From: JAFGCL01 sp964423835
Lineage (GTDB): Bacteria; Chloroflexota; Dehalococcoidia; UBA2247; RBG-13-53-26
NCBI GenBank assembly: GCA_964423835.1
Contig: CAYRGJ010000006.1
Location: 1 to 64,000, forward strand
Length of the DNA: 64,000 nt
Direction of reading: 5' to 3'
Shown: positions 50,601-58,418 of the stretch, piece after piece
How positions within the stretch are numbered: the stretch's first letter is position 1
Layout of the letters: every line of letters begins with the position of its first letter
Notes under the pieces: model-generated
What the model saw: only the letters and a program-made list of their open reading frames with translations
Told to the model about the DNA's origin: nothing
Databases searched by the model: none
Position numbers and translations under genes: made by a program

Positions 50601-51820
50601 ACGGGCTGACGCTGGCGGCCGACGGGGCCATCAGCGGCACGCCCACCACGGCCGGCGGGGACAGCAGCATCACCTTCAGAGTGACCGATGGCGTGGCCAC
50701 CTCGGCCACCGTAGTGCTCCCCATCATGATAGCCAGGGGCACCCCGGTCGTCACCTGGGGCAGCCCAGACGCCATTGTGTACGGCAGTGCACTGGGCGGA
50801 GGGCAGCTTGGTGCCGCTGCCTCGGTGCCGGGCGAGTTCGTCTATACCCCGGCTGCGGGGACCCGGCTCGATGCCGGCAGCGGCCGGACGCTCCATGTGG
50901 ATTTCACCCCCACCGACGCGGCCAACTACAACGCGGCCTCGGCGGAGGTGAGCATCACCGTGGTGCCTAGAGCGGTCACGGTCACCGCCGGCGCGCTGAG
51001 CAAGACCTACGGCGACCCCGATCCCGCTTTCGCCCACCGCGTGAGCTCGGGTTCCGTGGTATCAGGTGATGCCTTCTCCGGCGCCCTGGCCCGTCAGCGT
51101 GGAGAGGACGTCGGAGCCTACGCCATACTCCAGGGCACCCTCAGCCTCAGCGCCAACTACCGCCTGACCTTCGTCGAGGGGACGCTGAGGATAGACGCCA
51201 GAGACATCACGGTCACCCCGGATGACCGGAACAAGGCCTTCGGCGAGACGGTGGTCTTCGCCGGTTCGGAATTCACCGTCGATGGTCTTCTGGAGGGCGA
51301 TACCATAACCAGCGTGACCCTGGCGAGTGCCGGCGCGAACGGCGCCGCCCTGGCGGGGACCTATGGCATTCTGGCCGGCGATGCGGTCGGAGAAGGGCTG
51401 GAGAACTACACCATTACCTGTGGCAGCGGCACCCTGACCGTGGCCAGGGCCAGCCCTTTCGTAGGCCTGACCTGCTCTTCCGGATCCGAGCGGCTGACGG
51501 GCAGCGCCCCGGTGGTCCTGGTGGCCACGGTCGCCGGGCCGGGCGCCACCGGCACGGTGACGTTCAAGGACGGGGAGACCCCGCTCATGAGCGCCTCACT
51601 GGTCAATGGCAATGTCACGTGCACCCTGTCATCGCTTCCTTCGGGGATTCACTCCATCACCGCCGTCTACAGTGGTGACGCCAACTTCGCGGGCAGCATT
51701 TCAGCGCCCCTGGCTTTCACGGTTGAAGCCGCCAGCGGGTCCAGCCGGGCTCCGGTGGCCGCGGCGCTCGGCGCCGCGGCCGTCGGCCTGCTGTTTGTAG
51801 CGCTGAGGCGAGCGCGATAG
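47573..51820 (+). CDS. Large surface or secreted protein of MBG and Ig-like repeats
   Basis: A 1415-residue protein. It has short Ser/His-rich N-terminal repeats, a hydrophobic export segment (about 43-62) and then alternating modules: a roughly 70-residue module with DIVYGTPLGGTQL and a TLHVDF signature (near 83, 825 and 1055), MBG domains (KTYGDPDPALTY, GEDAGSY, near 157, 648, 900 and 1140), putative-Ig domains (LPDGLxL, SGTPTTAGG) and a C-terminal bacterial Ig-like domain (GTVTFKDGETPL). It ends in a membrane anchor with basic tail (VGLLFVALRRAR). Residues about 223-640 interrupt one MBG domain with a beta-propeller-like region containing an Asp-box (TMDGLTW). The GTG start follows GAGGAG. 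A role in adhesion or glycan binding is likely. Confidence 0.88.
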   Translation: MSHSVAGADSVSHSAAGEYSVSHSAALAAWIHRVLRAVPVPGMAVAAALAVALASLAVLPAAPAPQTIDARALTANDETPAITWADPADIVYGTPLGGTQLNAAASVPGTFAYTPGAGTVLPAGAGQTLHVDFVPEDSAGYGPASADVTINVQAMEITVSADAGSKTYGDPDPALTYQVVSGSMVGSDAFNGALAREAGEDAGSYDIYRGTLALSDNYHLAFDGAGAGGGEAGIDTPVCVGPGRVYRLRFSGSISGPSESGSRIAEHGSSSLYLYWEGEADGASPPHVCVTQGDRVQHLGPLTDAVYYSNRICWVDESDFLVITGGYNGTDPDLAVMRYHVGDGTISLVGTARFGNSASRYLDMIKLQSGAMVMCWFQRASFVETPLYFSYTMDGLTWQTLASSVTPGYQGQYKGALCQHPADGSLWFFGHGDSFHNMNGYRLVESAGTLSLDWADPMFITGTGPSGSELEPDPEYPCIVAIPDDAAGTILLAYQRGADHVRWYWDGARWSLDPAGFVTYVLVSKVAVVDVQADGTCALRTVVDQYVERISPFGIGLLPDGRLWFVGLSCDQSRTPQRMQRLVALTVPDYERLYLQGENESPSDFVCSGDEVLYEAGDNSLFSLAWPDANGGEDDAGDVVGTFTIVPRHITVTAHAQGKAYGAADPALTYSWAPALTGGDSFSGSLSRVAGEDAGSYAIHQGTLSLSGNYTITFTGATLTIAPPVLTITTISPLQAGTVGAAYSQTLTASGGTAPCAWSIDSGTLPDGLALNPATGEISGTPTTAGGPVTITFRVTDSVSGSATVDLSITVAKGTTAVTWANPDDIVYGTALDGTQLDAAASVPGGFVYTPASGTLLNAGNGQTLHVDFTPADTANYNTASADVTINVSPLGITVTADAQGKTYGEADPALTYTCTPSLTGSAGFSGSLTREAGEDAGAYAITLGTLSLPANYTLTYVGANFTISPPPLAITAASRLPDGRVGEAYYEALTATGGVSTYTWSVDSGALPDGLTLAADGAISGTPTTAGGDSSITFRVTDGVATSATVVLPIMIARGTPVVTWGSPDAIVYGSALGGGQLGAAASVPGEFVYTPAAGTRLDAGSGRTLHVDFTPTDAANYNAASAEVSITVVPRAVTVTAGALSKTYGDPDPAFAHRVSSGSVVSGDAFSGALARQRGEDVGAYAILQGTLSLSANYRLTFVEGTLRIDARDITVTPDDRNKAFGETVVFAGSEFTVDGLLEGDTITSVTLASAGANGAALAGTYGILAGDAVGEGLENYTITCGSGTLTVARASPFVGLTCSSGSERLTGSAPVVLVATVAGPGATGTVTFKDGETPLMSASLVNGNVTCTLSSLPSGIHSITAVYSGDANFAGSISAPLAFTVEAASGSSRAPVAAALGAAAVGLLFVALRRAR

Positions 51821-51847
51821 CGTGCCCGCCGGCCCGGGCCGGCGCGA

Positions 51848-51876
51848 TCGACCCTGTACGAGCCCTGCTGTAAAAT
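51848..51876 (+). promoter_or_regulatory. Promoter of mnmG
   Basis: TCGACC (51848-51853) and TAAAAT (51871-51876) are 17 bp apart. The -10 lies 9 bases before the mnmG ATG, so the transcript would start within a few bases of the start codon. A GC palindrome, GCCGGCCCGGGCCGGC, lies just upstream and may end the surface-protein transcript. Confidence 0.5.
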
Positions 51877-51885
51877 GGGATCGGG

Positions 51886-53799
51886 ATGCACGACCCGGAG
51901 CCAGTCTACGACGTCATCGTGATCGGGGCCGGCCACGCCGGCTGCGAGGCGGCCTTGGCGGCGGCCCGCATGGGGTGCTCTACCCTGCTCTGCAGCCTGA
52001 ACCTGGACAACATCGCCCTCATGCCCTGCAACCCCTCCATCGGCGGGCCGGCCAAGGGGCACCTGGTTCGGGAGATCGACGCCCTGGGCGGCGAGATGGG
52101 GCGGGCCACGGACCAGGCCTTCATCCAGGTCCGCATGCTCAACACGGGCAAGGGGCCGGCCGTTCAGGCCCCCCGGGCGCAGTGCGACAAGAAGGCCTAC
52201 AGCTCCGGCATGAAGAGCACGCTGGAAAGACAGCCCCGACTGGCGCTGAAGCAGGCGCTGATCCATGAGATCGAGCCCATCGCGGCCGATGGCGGTCCCC
52301 GGCGGGGCCTGCGGGTGATCACGCACCTGGGGCAGGCGTACGAAGGCCGGACGGTGATACTGACCGCCGGCACATCGCTGGGGGGGCGCATCATCGTGGG
52401 GGACACCAGCTATGACGGCGGGCGCTGCGGTGAGCCGGCTGCGGCCGGGCTGTCGCAGAGCCTCAGAAGGCTGGGCCTTAAGCTGGGCCGGCTGAAGACG
52501 GGAACGCCGCCGCGGATCGACGCCCGGAGCATCGACTTCTCCCGGACCGCGCTGCAGCCCGGCAGCGCCTGGCCGATCCATTTCAGCTTCACCGCGGACG
52601 GCGGCCGCATCCCCCCCTTCCTGTCGGCTCCGGCCAACCCGGCGTACCCCCCGGGGCCGTCCGCCGCCTGGCGGCCCCAGTTGCCCTGCTACCTGGTATC
52701 CACCAATGCGCGGACGCATCAGATCATCCGGGCCAACCTCCACCGGGCGCCGCTCTTCACCGGAGCCATCAAGGGGACGGGCCCCCGTTACTGCCCCTCG
52801 ATCGAGGACAAGATCGTCAAGTTCGCTCACAAGGAGTCGCACCAGCTCTTTCTGGAGCCCGAAGGCTGGGAGACGGCCGAGGTCTATGTCCAGGGGGCCA
52901 ACACCAGCCTGCCCGAGGACGTTCAGCTGGAGGTCCTGCGGTCCATACCGGCCCTGGAAAGGGTGGAGATGATGCGGGTGGGGTATGCCATCGAATACGA
53001 CTTCGTGCCGCCGTCCCAGACGGGGGCCAGGCTGGAATCGAGGGTGGTGCCGGGGCTGTTTCTGGCAGGGCAGGTGAACGGCACCACGGGCTACGAGGAG
53101 GCCGCCGGGCAGGGGTTGATCGCGGGCATCAATGCCGCCAGCCTGGTGCTGGGCCGGCCGCCCCTGGTGCTGCGGCGGGACCAGGCCTACCTGGGGGTGA
53201 TGATCGACGATCTGGTCACCCGGGAGCTGACCGAGCCCTACCGCCTGTTCACCTCCCGGGCCGAGTTCAGACTGCTGCTGCGGCAGGACAACGCCGACCT
53301 GCGGCTGACCCATCTGGGCTACGGGGCGGGGCTGGTGGACCGGGGCCGCCACCAGGCGGTGGAGGCCAAGCGGGAGACCATAGCCGCCGAGATCCGGCGG
53401 CTGGACCGGACCCACTTCCGGCCCCCCGGAGAGGCGCGCGCCACCAGCGTGGCCGCGTTCCTCAGGCGGCCGGAGACGAACTACGGCGGTCTCCTTTCCC
53501 TGGGCGTGGGCTGCGGCGAGCTCGAGCCGGAGGCCCGGGACCAGGTGGAGATCGAGGTGAAGTACGCCGGGTACATCGAGATGCAGGCGAAGGAGATAGA
53601 GAGGGTGAGGCGGCTGGAGGAGTGGCGCGTGCCGCCGGACGTCGACTACGCCTCCCTGGCCGGCCTGCGCTTCGAAGCCGGCCAGAAGCTGAACCGGTTC
53701 CGCCCGGCCACCCTGGGGCAGGCCTCCCGGGTGGACGGCGTCACTCCGGCGGATGTGGCCGTGCTCATGGTGCACATGGAGAAGGCGAGGAGACGTTGA
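51886..53799 (+). CDS. mnmG: tRNA uridine-5-carboxymethylaminomethyl modification enzyme MnmG
   Basis: A 637-residue FAD protein that, with MnmE, installs the (carboxymethyl)aminomethyl group on U34 of certain tRNAs. The FAD motif is DVIVIGAGHAGCEAALAAARMG; the family signatures NPSIGGPAKGHLVREIDALGG and NGTTGYEEAAGQG are present (shown here in parts), as are GTPPRI and the C-terminal helical domain ending RVDGVTPADVAVLMVH. The length is normal. MnmE is not in the window. The stop overlaps the start of the next gene by four bases (TTGA). Confidence 0.97.
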   Translation: MHDPEPVYDVIVIGAGHAGCEAALAAARMGCSTLLCSLNLDNIALMPCNPSIGGPAKGHLVREIDALGGEMGRATDQAFIQVRMLNTGKGPAVQAPRAQCDKKAYSSGMKSTLERQPRLALKQALIHEIEPIAADGGPRRGLRVITHLGQAYEGRTVILTAGTSLGGRIIVGDTSYDGGRCGEPAAAGLSQSLRRLGLKLGRLKTGTPPRIDARSIDFSRTALQPGSAWPIHFSFTADGGRIPPFLSAPANPAYPPGPSAAWRPQLPCYLVSTNARTHQIIRANLHRAPLFTGAIKGTGPRYCPSIEDKIVKFAHKESHQLFLEPEGWETAEVYVQGANTSLPEDVQLEVLRSIPALERVEMMRVGYAIEYDFVPPSQTGARLESRVVPGLFLAGQVNGTTGYEEAAGQGLIAGINAASLVLGRPPLVLRRDQAYLGVMIDDLVTRELTEPYRLFTSRAEFRLLLRQDNADLRLTHLGYGAGLVDRGRHQAVEAKRETIAAEIRRLDRTHFRPPGEARATSVAAFLRRPETNYGGLLSLGVGCGELEPEARDQVEIEVKYAGYIEMQAKEIERVRRLEEWRVPPDVDYASLAGLRFEAGQKLNRFRPATLGQASRVDGVTPADVAVLMVHMEKARRR

Positions 53800-55337
53800 G
53801 CCCGCCGGCCAGCCTGATCCTGTGCCATGCCAACGTGATCACCCTTGACCGGGCCCGGCCGGCCGCCGGCGCCGTGGCCGTCAGCGGCTCCCGCATTGCG
53901 GCGGTGGGCGCCGACACTGACATCCTGCCCCTGCGGGGGGCCGCAACGGAGGTCATCGACTGCGAGGGGCAAACGGTGGTCCCGGGCTTCCATGATGCCC
54001 ACTGCCACCCCATCGCCCTGGCCGCCGCCTACCTGGCCGTGGATTGCGGGCCGGCTTCGGTCCGCAGCATCGCCGAAATAAGGGAGGCCATCGGGCGGCG
54101 GGCAAGCCGGACGCCGCCGGGCCGCTGGATCCGGGCCACCGGCTACAACGAGTTCTACCTGGCGGAGAAGCGACATCCGACCAGCCGGGACCTGGATGCC
54201 GTCTCGCCGCAGCACCCGGTGAAGCTGGTGCATCGTTCCGGCCACGCCTGCGTTCTGAACAGCCGGGCCATGGAGCTCCTGGGCATATCCGCGGAGACGG
54301 AGGAGCCTGAGGGCGGGATGATGGAGAGGGACCTTGACACCGGCCAGCCCAACGGCCTCCTCTTTGAGATGAACACCATCATCGATCAGGCGGTCCCTCC
54401 GCTGACGGATGACGAGCTGGAGACCGGGATCGGCCTGGCCAACCGGGACCTGCTGGCCGCCGGCATCACCTCCCTCCAGGATGCCAGCTGGAACAACAGC
54501 CAGGGCCGCTGGCGGCTCCTGCGCCGCCTGAAGGAGCAGGGGAAGCTCATCCCCCGGGTCTCCATGATGACTGGAGAGGACGCGCTGGCGGAGCGGGAGG
54601 CCTTCGCCCGGGAAGCCCTGGCCGGCCAGCTCGTCCCGGGCCCGGTCAAGATAGTCCTGCAGACAGCCACCGGGTCGCTCAGCCCGCCGCAGGAGGATCT
54701 GGACCGGCTGGTGCTCGAGCTGCACGCCCGGGGCCGGCAGGCGGCATTCCACGCGGATGAGGCTGCCACCCTGGAGGCGGCGCTGACCGCCCTGGAGCGC
54801 GCTCTGTCGCGGGCCCCCCGCGGGGACCACCGCCACCGGATCGAGCACTGCTCCGTCTGCCCGCCGCCATTGATGGAGCGGCTGCGCCGCACGGGGGCCA
54901 TGGTGGTTACCCAGCCGCCCTTCATTTATTACAGCGGCGAGAGATACCTGGCTACCGTGGCGGCCGCCGATCTGCCGTGGCTCTATGCCATGGGCTCGTT
55001 GCGCCGCCGGGGAATCCGGGTGGCCGCCAGCTCGGATGCGCCCGTGGTGCCGTTCCAGCCACTGGTGGGCATGGGGGCGGCCGTCACCCGAAGGGCGGCT
55101 TCGGGGCAGGAGCTCCTGCCCCACGAGGGTATCACGCCGCTGGAGGCGCTGCAGGCGTACACTCTGGATGCGGCCTACGCCGGCTTCGAGGACCGGGACA
55201 AGGGCCTCATCGCCCCGGGAAAGCTGGCGGACCTGGCAATCCTGGGCGATGACCCGGCCGCGGTGCCGCCGGAGCAGATCAAGGACATACCGGTGACGGC
55301 CACCATCCTGGGTGGCCAGGTGGTCTGGAGGAGGTGA
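53796..55337 (+). CDS. Amidohydrolase, YtcJ/NfdA type
   Basis: A 513-residue metal-dependent hydrolase of the amidohydrolase-3 group. It has an N-terminal beta-sandwich (LCHANVITLDRARP), the metal-binding HxH in PGFHDAHCHP, His residues in RHRIEHCSV and an Asp in AASSDAPV, and the C-terminal GLIAPGKLADLAIL. Family members hydrolyse amides, formamides or cyclic imides; the substrate is unknown. The start is a TTG at 53796, in frame with GAGGAG just upstream and overlapping the mnmG stop. Upstream codons in this frame are antisense-like and lie within mnmG. Confidence 0.9.
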   Translation: MSPPASLILCHANVITLDRARPAAGAVAVSGSRIAAVGADTDILPLRGAATEVIDCEGQTVVPGFHDAHCHPIALAAAYLAVDCGPASVRSIAEIREAIGRRASRTPPGRWIRATGYNEFYLAEKRHPTSRDLDAVSPQHPVKLVHRSGHACVLNSRAMELLGISAETEEPEGGMMERDLDTGQPNGLLFEMNTIIDQAVPPLTDDELETGIGLANRDLLAAGITSLQDASWNNSQGRWRLLRRLKEQGKLIPRVSMMTGEDALAEREAFAREALAGQLVPGPVKIVLQTATGSLSPPQEDLDRLVLELHARGRQAAFHADEAATLEAALTALERALSRAPRGDHRHRIEHCSVCPPPLMERLRRTGAMVVTQPPFIYYSGERYLATVAAADLPWLYAMGSLRRRGIRVAASSDAPVVPFQPLVGMGAAVTRRAASGQELLPHEGITPLEALQAYTLDAAYAGFEDRDKGLIAPGKLADLAILGDDPAAVPPEQIKDIPVTATILGGQVVWRR

Positions 55338-56668
55338 GCCAGCTGGACTATGCCGCCGCCCTGGACTACATCCTGGGATTCGCCGACTTCGAGAGGGCCT
55401 CCCGCACGGCCACGATCTTCGACACCTCCCGCATCGAGGCCCTTCTGGACCGCCTGGGCCAGCCCCACCATGCCGCGGCATCGGTCCACATAGCCGGCAC
55501 CAAGGGCAAGGGCAGCACGGCGGCCATGATCGCCTCCATACTCACGGCCTCGGGCCGGCGCACCGGGCTCTACACCTCGCCCCACCTCCACAGCTTCACC
55601 GAGAGGATCCGCATCGACGGGCGGCCCATCAGCGAGGCCGATTTCGCCGCGCTGGTTCGCAGGCTCCGGCCGGCCATCGAGGCCTTCCACCGCGCCGGCG
55701 GCCACGGGGAGCTGACCACTTTCGAGATACTGACGGCCCTGGCCTTCGTCCACTTCCGGGAAACGGAGGCTGTCTACCAGGTGCTGGAAACCGGCCTGGG
55801 CGGCCGCCTGGATGCCACCAACGTGGTTCAGCCCCGGGTCTGCGGCATCACCTCCATCAGCCTGGACCACACCGAGGTCCTGGGCCACAGCCTGGCCTTG
55901 ATAGCCGCCGAGAAGGCGGGCATCATCACGGCCGGCAGCACTGTGATCTCGGCCCCGCAGGCCCCGGAGGTACGCCATGTTATGTCAAGTATATGCGCTG
56001 AGCGGGGGGCCCGTCTGCTGGAGGTGGGCCGGGACATCACCTGGACCCTGACCCGCCGCGGCCAATCCGGCCAGTGGTTCCGCGTGGAGGGGCGGCGGGA
56101 TCGGTACGATCTCACCCTGCCCCTCCTGGGCGAGCATCAGCTGGACAACGCCGCCGTGGCTGTGGGCATGGCGGAGGAGCTGGCCGCCGCTGATGATGCC
56201 ATTGGGGCGGCCAGCATCGCCGCCGGTCTCTCCCGTGTTTCATGGCCGGGCCGGCTGCAGGTCCTGCGCCGGCATCCGCTGCTGGTGGTGGACGGGGCCC
56301 ACAATGCCGATTCGGCGGAGAAGCTGGCCAGGGCGCTGCCGCAGTATTTCACCTTCCGCGATGTCATCCTGGTGGTGGGCACCTCCAGGGACAAGGACAT
56401 CGGCGGAATCGTACGGGGGCTGCGGTCTCTTCCGGCCCGGGTGATTGCCACCCGGGCCCGGAACCCGCGGGCCGCCGGCGCATCCGCGGTGGCGCGGGAG
56501 TTCTCCAGGGGTGGCCTGAGCGTCACGGAGACGGAGAGCGTGGAGTCGGCCCTGGCGCTGGCCCTGGGCGAGGCTGGGCCGGAGGACCTGGTCTGTGTCA
56601 CCGGCTCATTGTTCGTGGTGGCAGAGGCTATCGGGTGGTACGAGGCAACGCCTGGCATGCAGGGCTGA
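55334..56668 (+). CDS. folC: Folylpolyglutamate synthase/dihydrofolate synthase
   Basis: A 444-residue Mur-ligase-family enzyme that adds glutamate to folates. Motifs: the P-loop AGTKGKGSTAAM, the second family signature LGGRLDATN, SLDHTEVLG and the C-terminal domain start DGAHNADSAEKLA. The length is normal. The GTG start at 55334 overlaps the stop of the amidohydrolase gene (GTGA) and follows GGAGGAG. It is the third gene of the mnmG operon. Confidence 0.95.
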   Translation: MSQLDYAAALDYILGFADFERASRTATIFDTSRIEALLDRLGQPHHAAASVHIAGTKGKGSTAAMIASILTASGRRTGLYTSPHLHSFTERIRIDGRPISEADFAALVRRLRPAIEAFHRAGGHGELTTFEILTALAFVHFRETEAVYQVLETGLGGRLDATNVVQPRVCGITSISLDHTEVLGHSLALIAAEKAGIITAGSTVISAPQAPEVRHVMSSICAERGARLLEVGRDITWTLTRRGQSGQWFRVEGRRDRYDLTLPLLGEHQLDNAAVAVGMAEELAAADDAIGAASIAAGLSRVSWPGRLQVLRRHPLLVVDGAHNADSAEKLARALPQYFTFRDVILVVGTSRDKDIGGIVRGLRSLPARVIATRARNPRAAGASAVAREFSRGGLSVTETESVESALALALGEAGPEDLVCVTGSLFVVAEAIGWYEATPGMQG

Positions 56669-56699
56669 CCGGGACGGTCAGCCACAGTTCTGGCGGCAG

Positions 56700-56954
56700 C
56701 TACGCGGGCTGCGGTGAGAGGGCCTCTTCCGGCAGCATCTCACCAAGCATTCTCTGCAGGGCCATGGTGTGGCTGCAGATACCCTCAGAGGCGAAGTGAT
56801 GGCAGGAGCAGGTCCAACGGCCCTGCCCGTAGGTGAGGATGTAGTCGTCGTTGTCCCCCCGAAAGCTGACTGTCAGCTCGGCGAACTTGACCCTGCCCTT
56901 TTCCTCCGCGTAGCGCTTGGCTTTCTCGATCTTGCCGATCAGGCTGGACTGCAT
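56700..56954 (-). CDS. Small SWIM zinc-finger protein
   Basis: An 84-residue protein with the SWIM motif CxC-x8-CxH (C49, C51, C60, H62 in CSCHHFASEGICSH). A basic N-terminal helix (GKIEKAKRYAEEKGRVKF) leads to a beta hairpin before the motif. SWIM fingers bind DNA or protein, usually as one part of larger proteins such as SNF2 helicases; a stand-alone one is short but occurs. It is convergent with folC. Function unknown. Confidence 0.72.
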   Translation of the reverse strand: MQSSLIGKIEKAKRYAEEKGRVKFAELTVSFRGDNDDYILTYGQGRWTCSCHHFASEGICSHTMALQRMLGEMLPEEALSPQPA

Positions 56955-57045
56955 CGCGCTCCTTCGTCAAGGCTCTCTAGATTCTAGCCCCCGGGGAAGG
57001 GAAGGTCAACCCGGAAATGCCCGGCCGGACCGGGTCGCGGCCTCT

Positions 57046-57073
57046 CCGGCAGCCTCCCTCCGGAGGCTGCCGG
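57046..57073 (-). terminator. Hairpin after the pilC-type gene
   Basis: CCGGCAGCCTCC, loop CTCC, then GGAGGCTGCCGG is a perfect 12-bp stem lying 31 bp past the stop of the pilC-type gene. No U-tract follows, but its position and strength fit a terminator. Confidence 0.55.
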
Positions 57074-57104
57074 TCCGCTGACGAAAAGCGGATGGCGGCT
57101 GGCG

Positions 57105-58310
57105 CTACAGGCTGCCCATCATGCCGTACATGGTCTGCATCATGGCCATGGCCAGGAATCCCACGAATCCGCCGATCAGGATGCCGCTGATAGGCGTTAT
57201 CAGGCCGGTCATGGCCGATGTCTTGTCATCGGCCTCCATGCCATAGCTTGCAGCGACGGTATCCATGGTGCTGTCCAGGTTCCCGGTGTTCTCGCCTACC
57301 GATGCCATCTGCACCATCAGGGCCGGGAATACCGGCTTGCGCGACATGGGCTTGGCCAGGCCCTGCCCCTGCAGCATCTCCTGCCTGACGTCGGTCAGCG
57401 ACTTGGCAATGACCCTGTTCTCGCAGGACTGCGAAGCCAGGGTCATGATCTCCGGCAGGGGCACGCCGGCCCGGAACAGGGTGGCGATGGTGGCCGCTAC
57501 CCGGGCCAGCTCGCTCAGCACTATTACCTGGCCCACCAGAGGCAGGCGCAGCATGAACGCATCCCGCTGGTACTTGCCCTGCTCAGACCGCGTGAAGGCG
57601 AAGACCGCGACCACGGCCAGCACGATGGCGCCCAGCAGGAAGATGCCGTAGGACTTCAGGAAGTCGGCGAAGTCCATCAGTATGCGGGCGGTCACCGGGA
57701 TGTCGGCGCCCATGGACGCATACATCTTCTCGAAGGACGGCACGATGAAGAACACCATGGCCAGCACCACGATGACGCCCAGGACCATGGTCATGGCCGG
57801 GTACATCAGGGCGCTCTTCACCTTCTTGGCCGCGTTCGCGTTCTTCTCTATGTGCTCCGCCATCTGGCGCAGTGCCTTCTCCAGGTTGCCCGTTTCCTCC
57901 GCCACGGCGATGGTCCGGCAGTACAGGCTGCTGAACGCCACAGGGTGCTTGGCGAAGGCCTGTGATGGCTTCAGGCCATTGCGGATGTCCGAGGTGATCT
58001 CCCCCACGACCCGTTTCAGGTTCCGGTCCCCGATCTGGCTCTCCAGGAGGTCCAGTGAGGCCGCGATGTCGAAGCCGGACTCTATCATGAGGGCCAGCTG
58101 CCTGGAGAACATCACGATCTCCTTGTTCTTGATCTTGTAGGTGGTCCCCCTGATCTTGTTCATGTCCAGCAGGGGCTTCGACTCCTTCAAGCTGACCGTC
58201 TTCAGGCCGGTGAAGTTCAGCATCTCCTGAGCCACCGCTTCGTTGGGGGCATCGACCTTGCCGTTCACCAACTGCTTGCTCTGGTTGTATGCCACGTACT
58301 TGTACTGCAT
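57105..58310 (-). CDS. Type IV pilus/type II secretion inner-membrane protein (PilC/GspF)
   Basis: A 401-residue platform protein with an N-terminal domain (YKYVAYNQSKQLVNGKVDA) and two T2SSF domains (about 70-195 and 275-395). Membrane helices lie at about residues 170-198, 220-240 and 370-395. Markers are FSRQLALMIESGFDI, LYCRTIAVAEETGNLEKALR and the second-domain VQMASVGENTGNLD. It anchors the assembly ATPase encoded just upstream. The ATG at 58310 follows GGGAGG by 5 bases; an upstream frame extension lies in the intergenic gap and is not credible. Confidence 0.95.
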   Translation of the reverse strand: MQYKYVAYNQSKQLVNGKVDAPNEAVAQEMLNFTGLKTVSLKESKPLLDMNKIRGTTYKIKNKEIVMFSRQLALMIESGFDIAASLDLLESQIGDRNLKRVVGEITSDIRNGLKPSQAFAKHPVAFSSLYCRTIAVAEETGNLEKALRQMAEHIEKNANAAKKVKSALMYPAMTMVLGVIVVLAMVFFIVPSFEKMYASMGADIPVTARILMDFADFLKSYGIFLLGAIVLAVVAVFAFTRSEQGKYQRDAFMLRLPLVGQVIVLSELARVAATIATLFRAGVPLPEIMTLASQSCENRVIAKSLTDVRQEMLQGQGLAKPMSRKPVFPALMVQMASVGENTGNLDSTMDTVAASYGMEADDKTSAMTGLITPISGILIGGFVGFLAMAMMQTMYGMMGSL

Positions 58311-58418
58311 CTCTACCTCCCTACTTGCGGTCCTCCCATTGGACCGCCAGCCAATTGACCCCCAGGGAGAATAATGCCCGGGCAGCAACCGCCGTTGGCG
58401 GGCCTGGCCAGGGGCCCG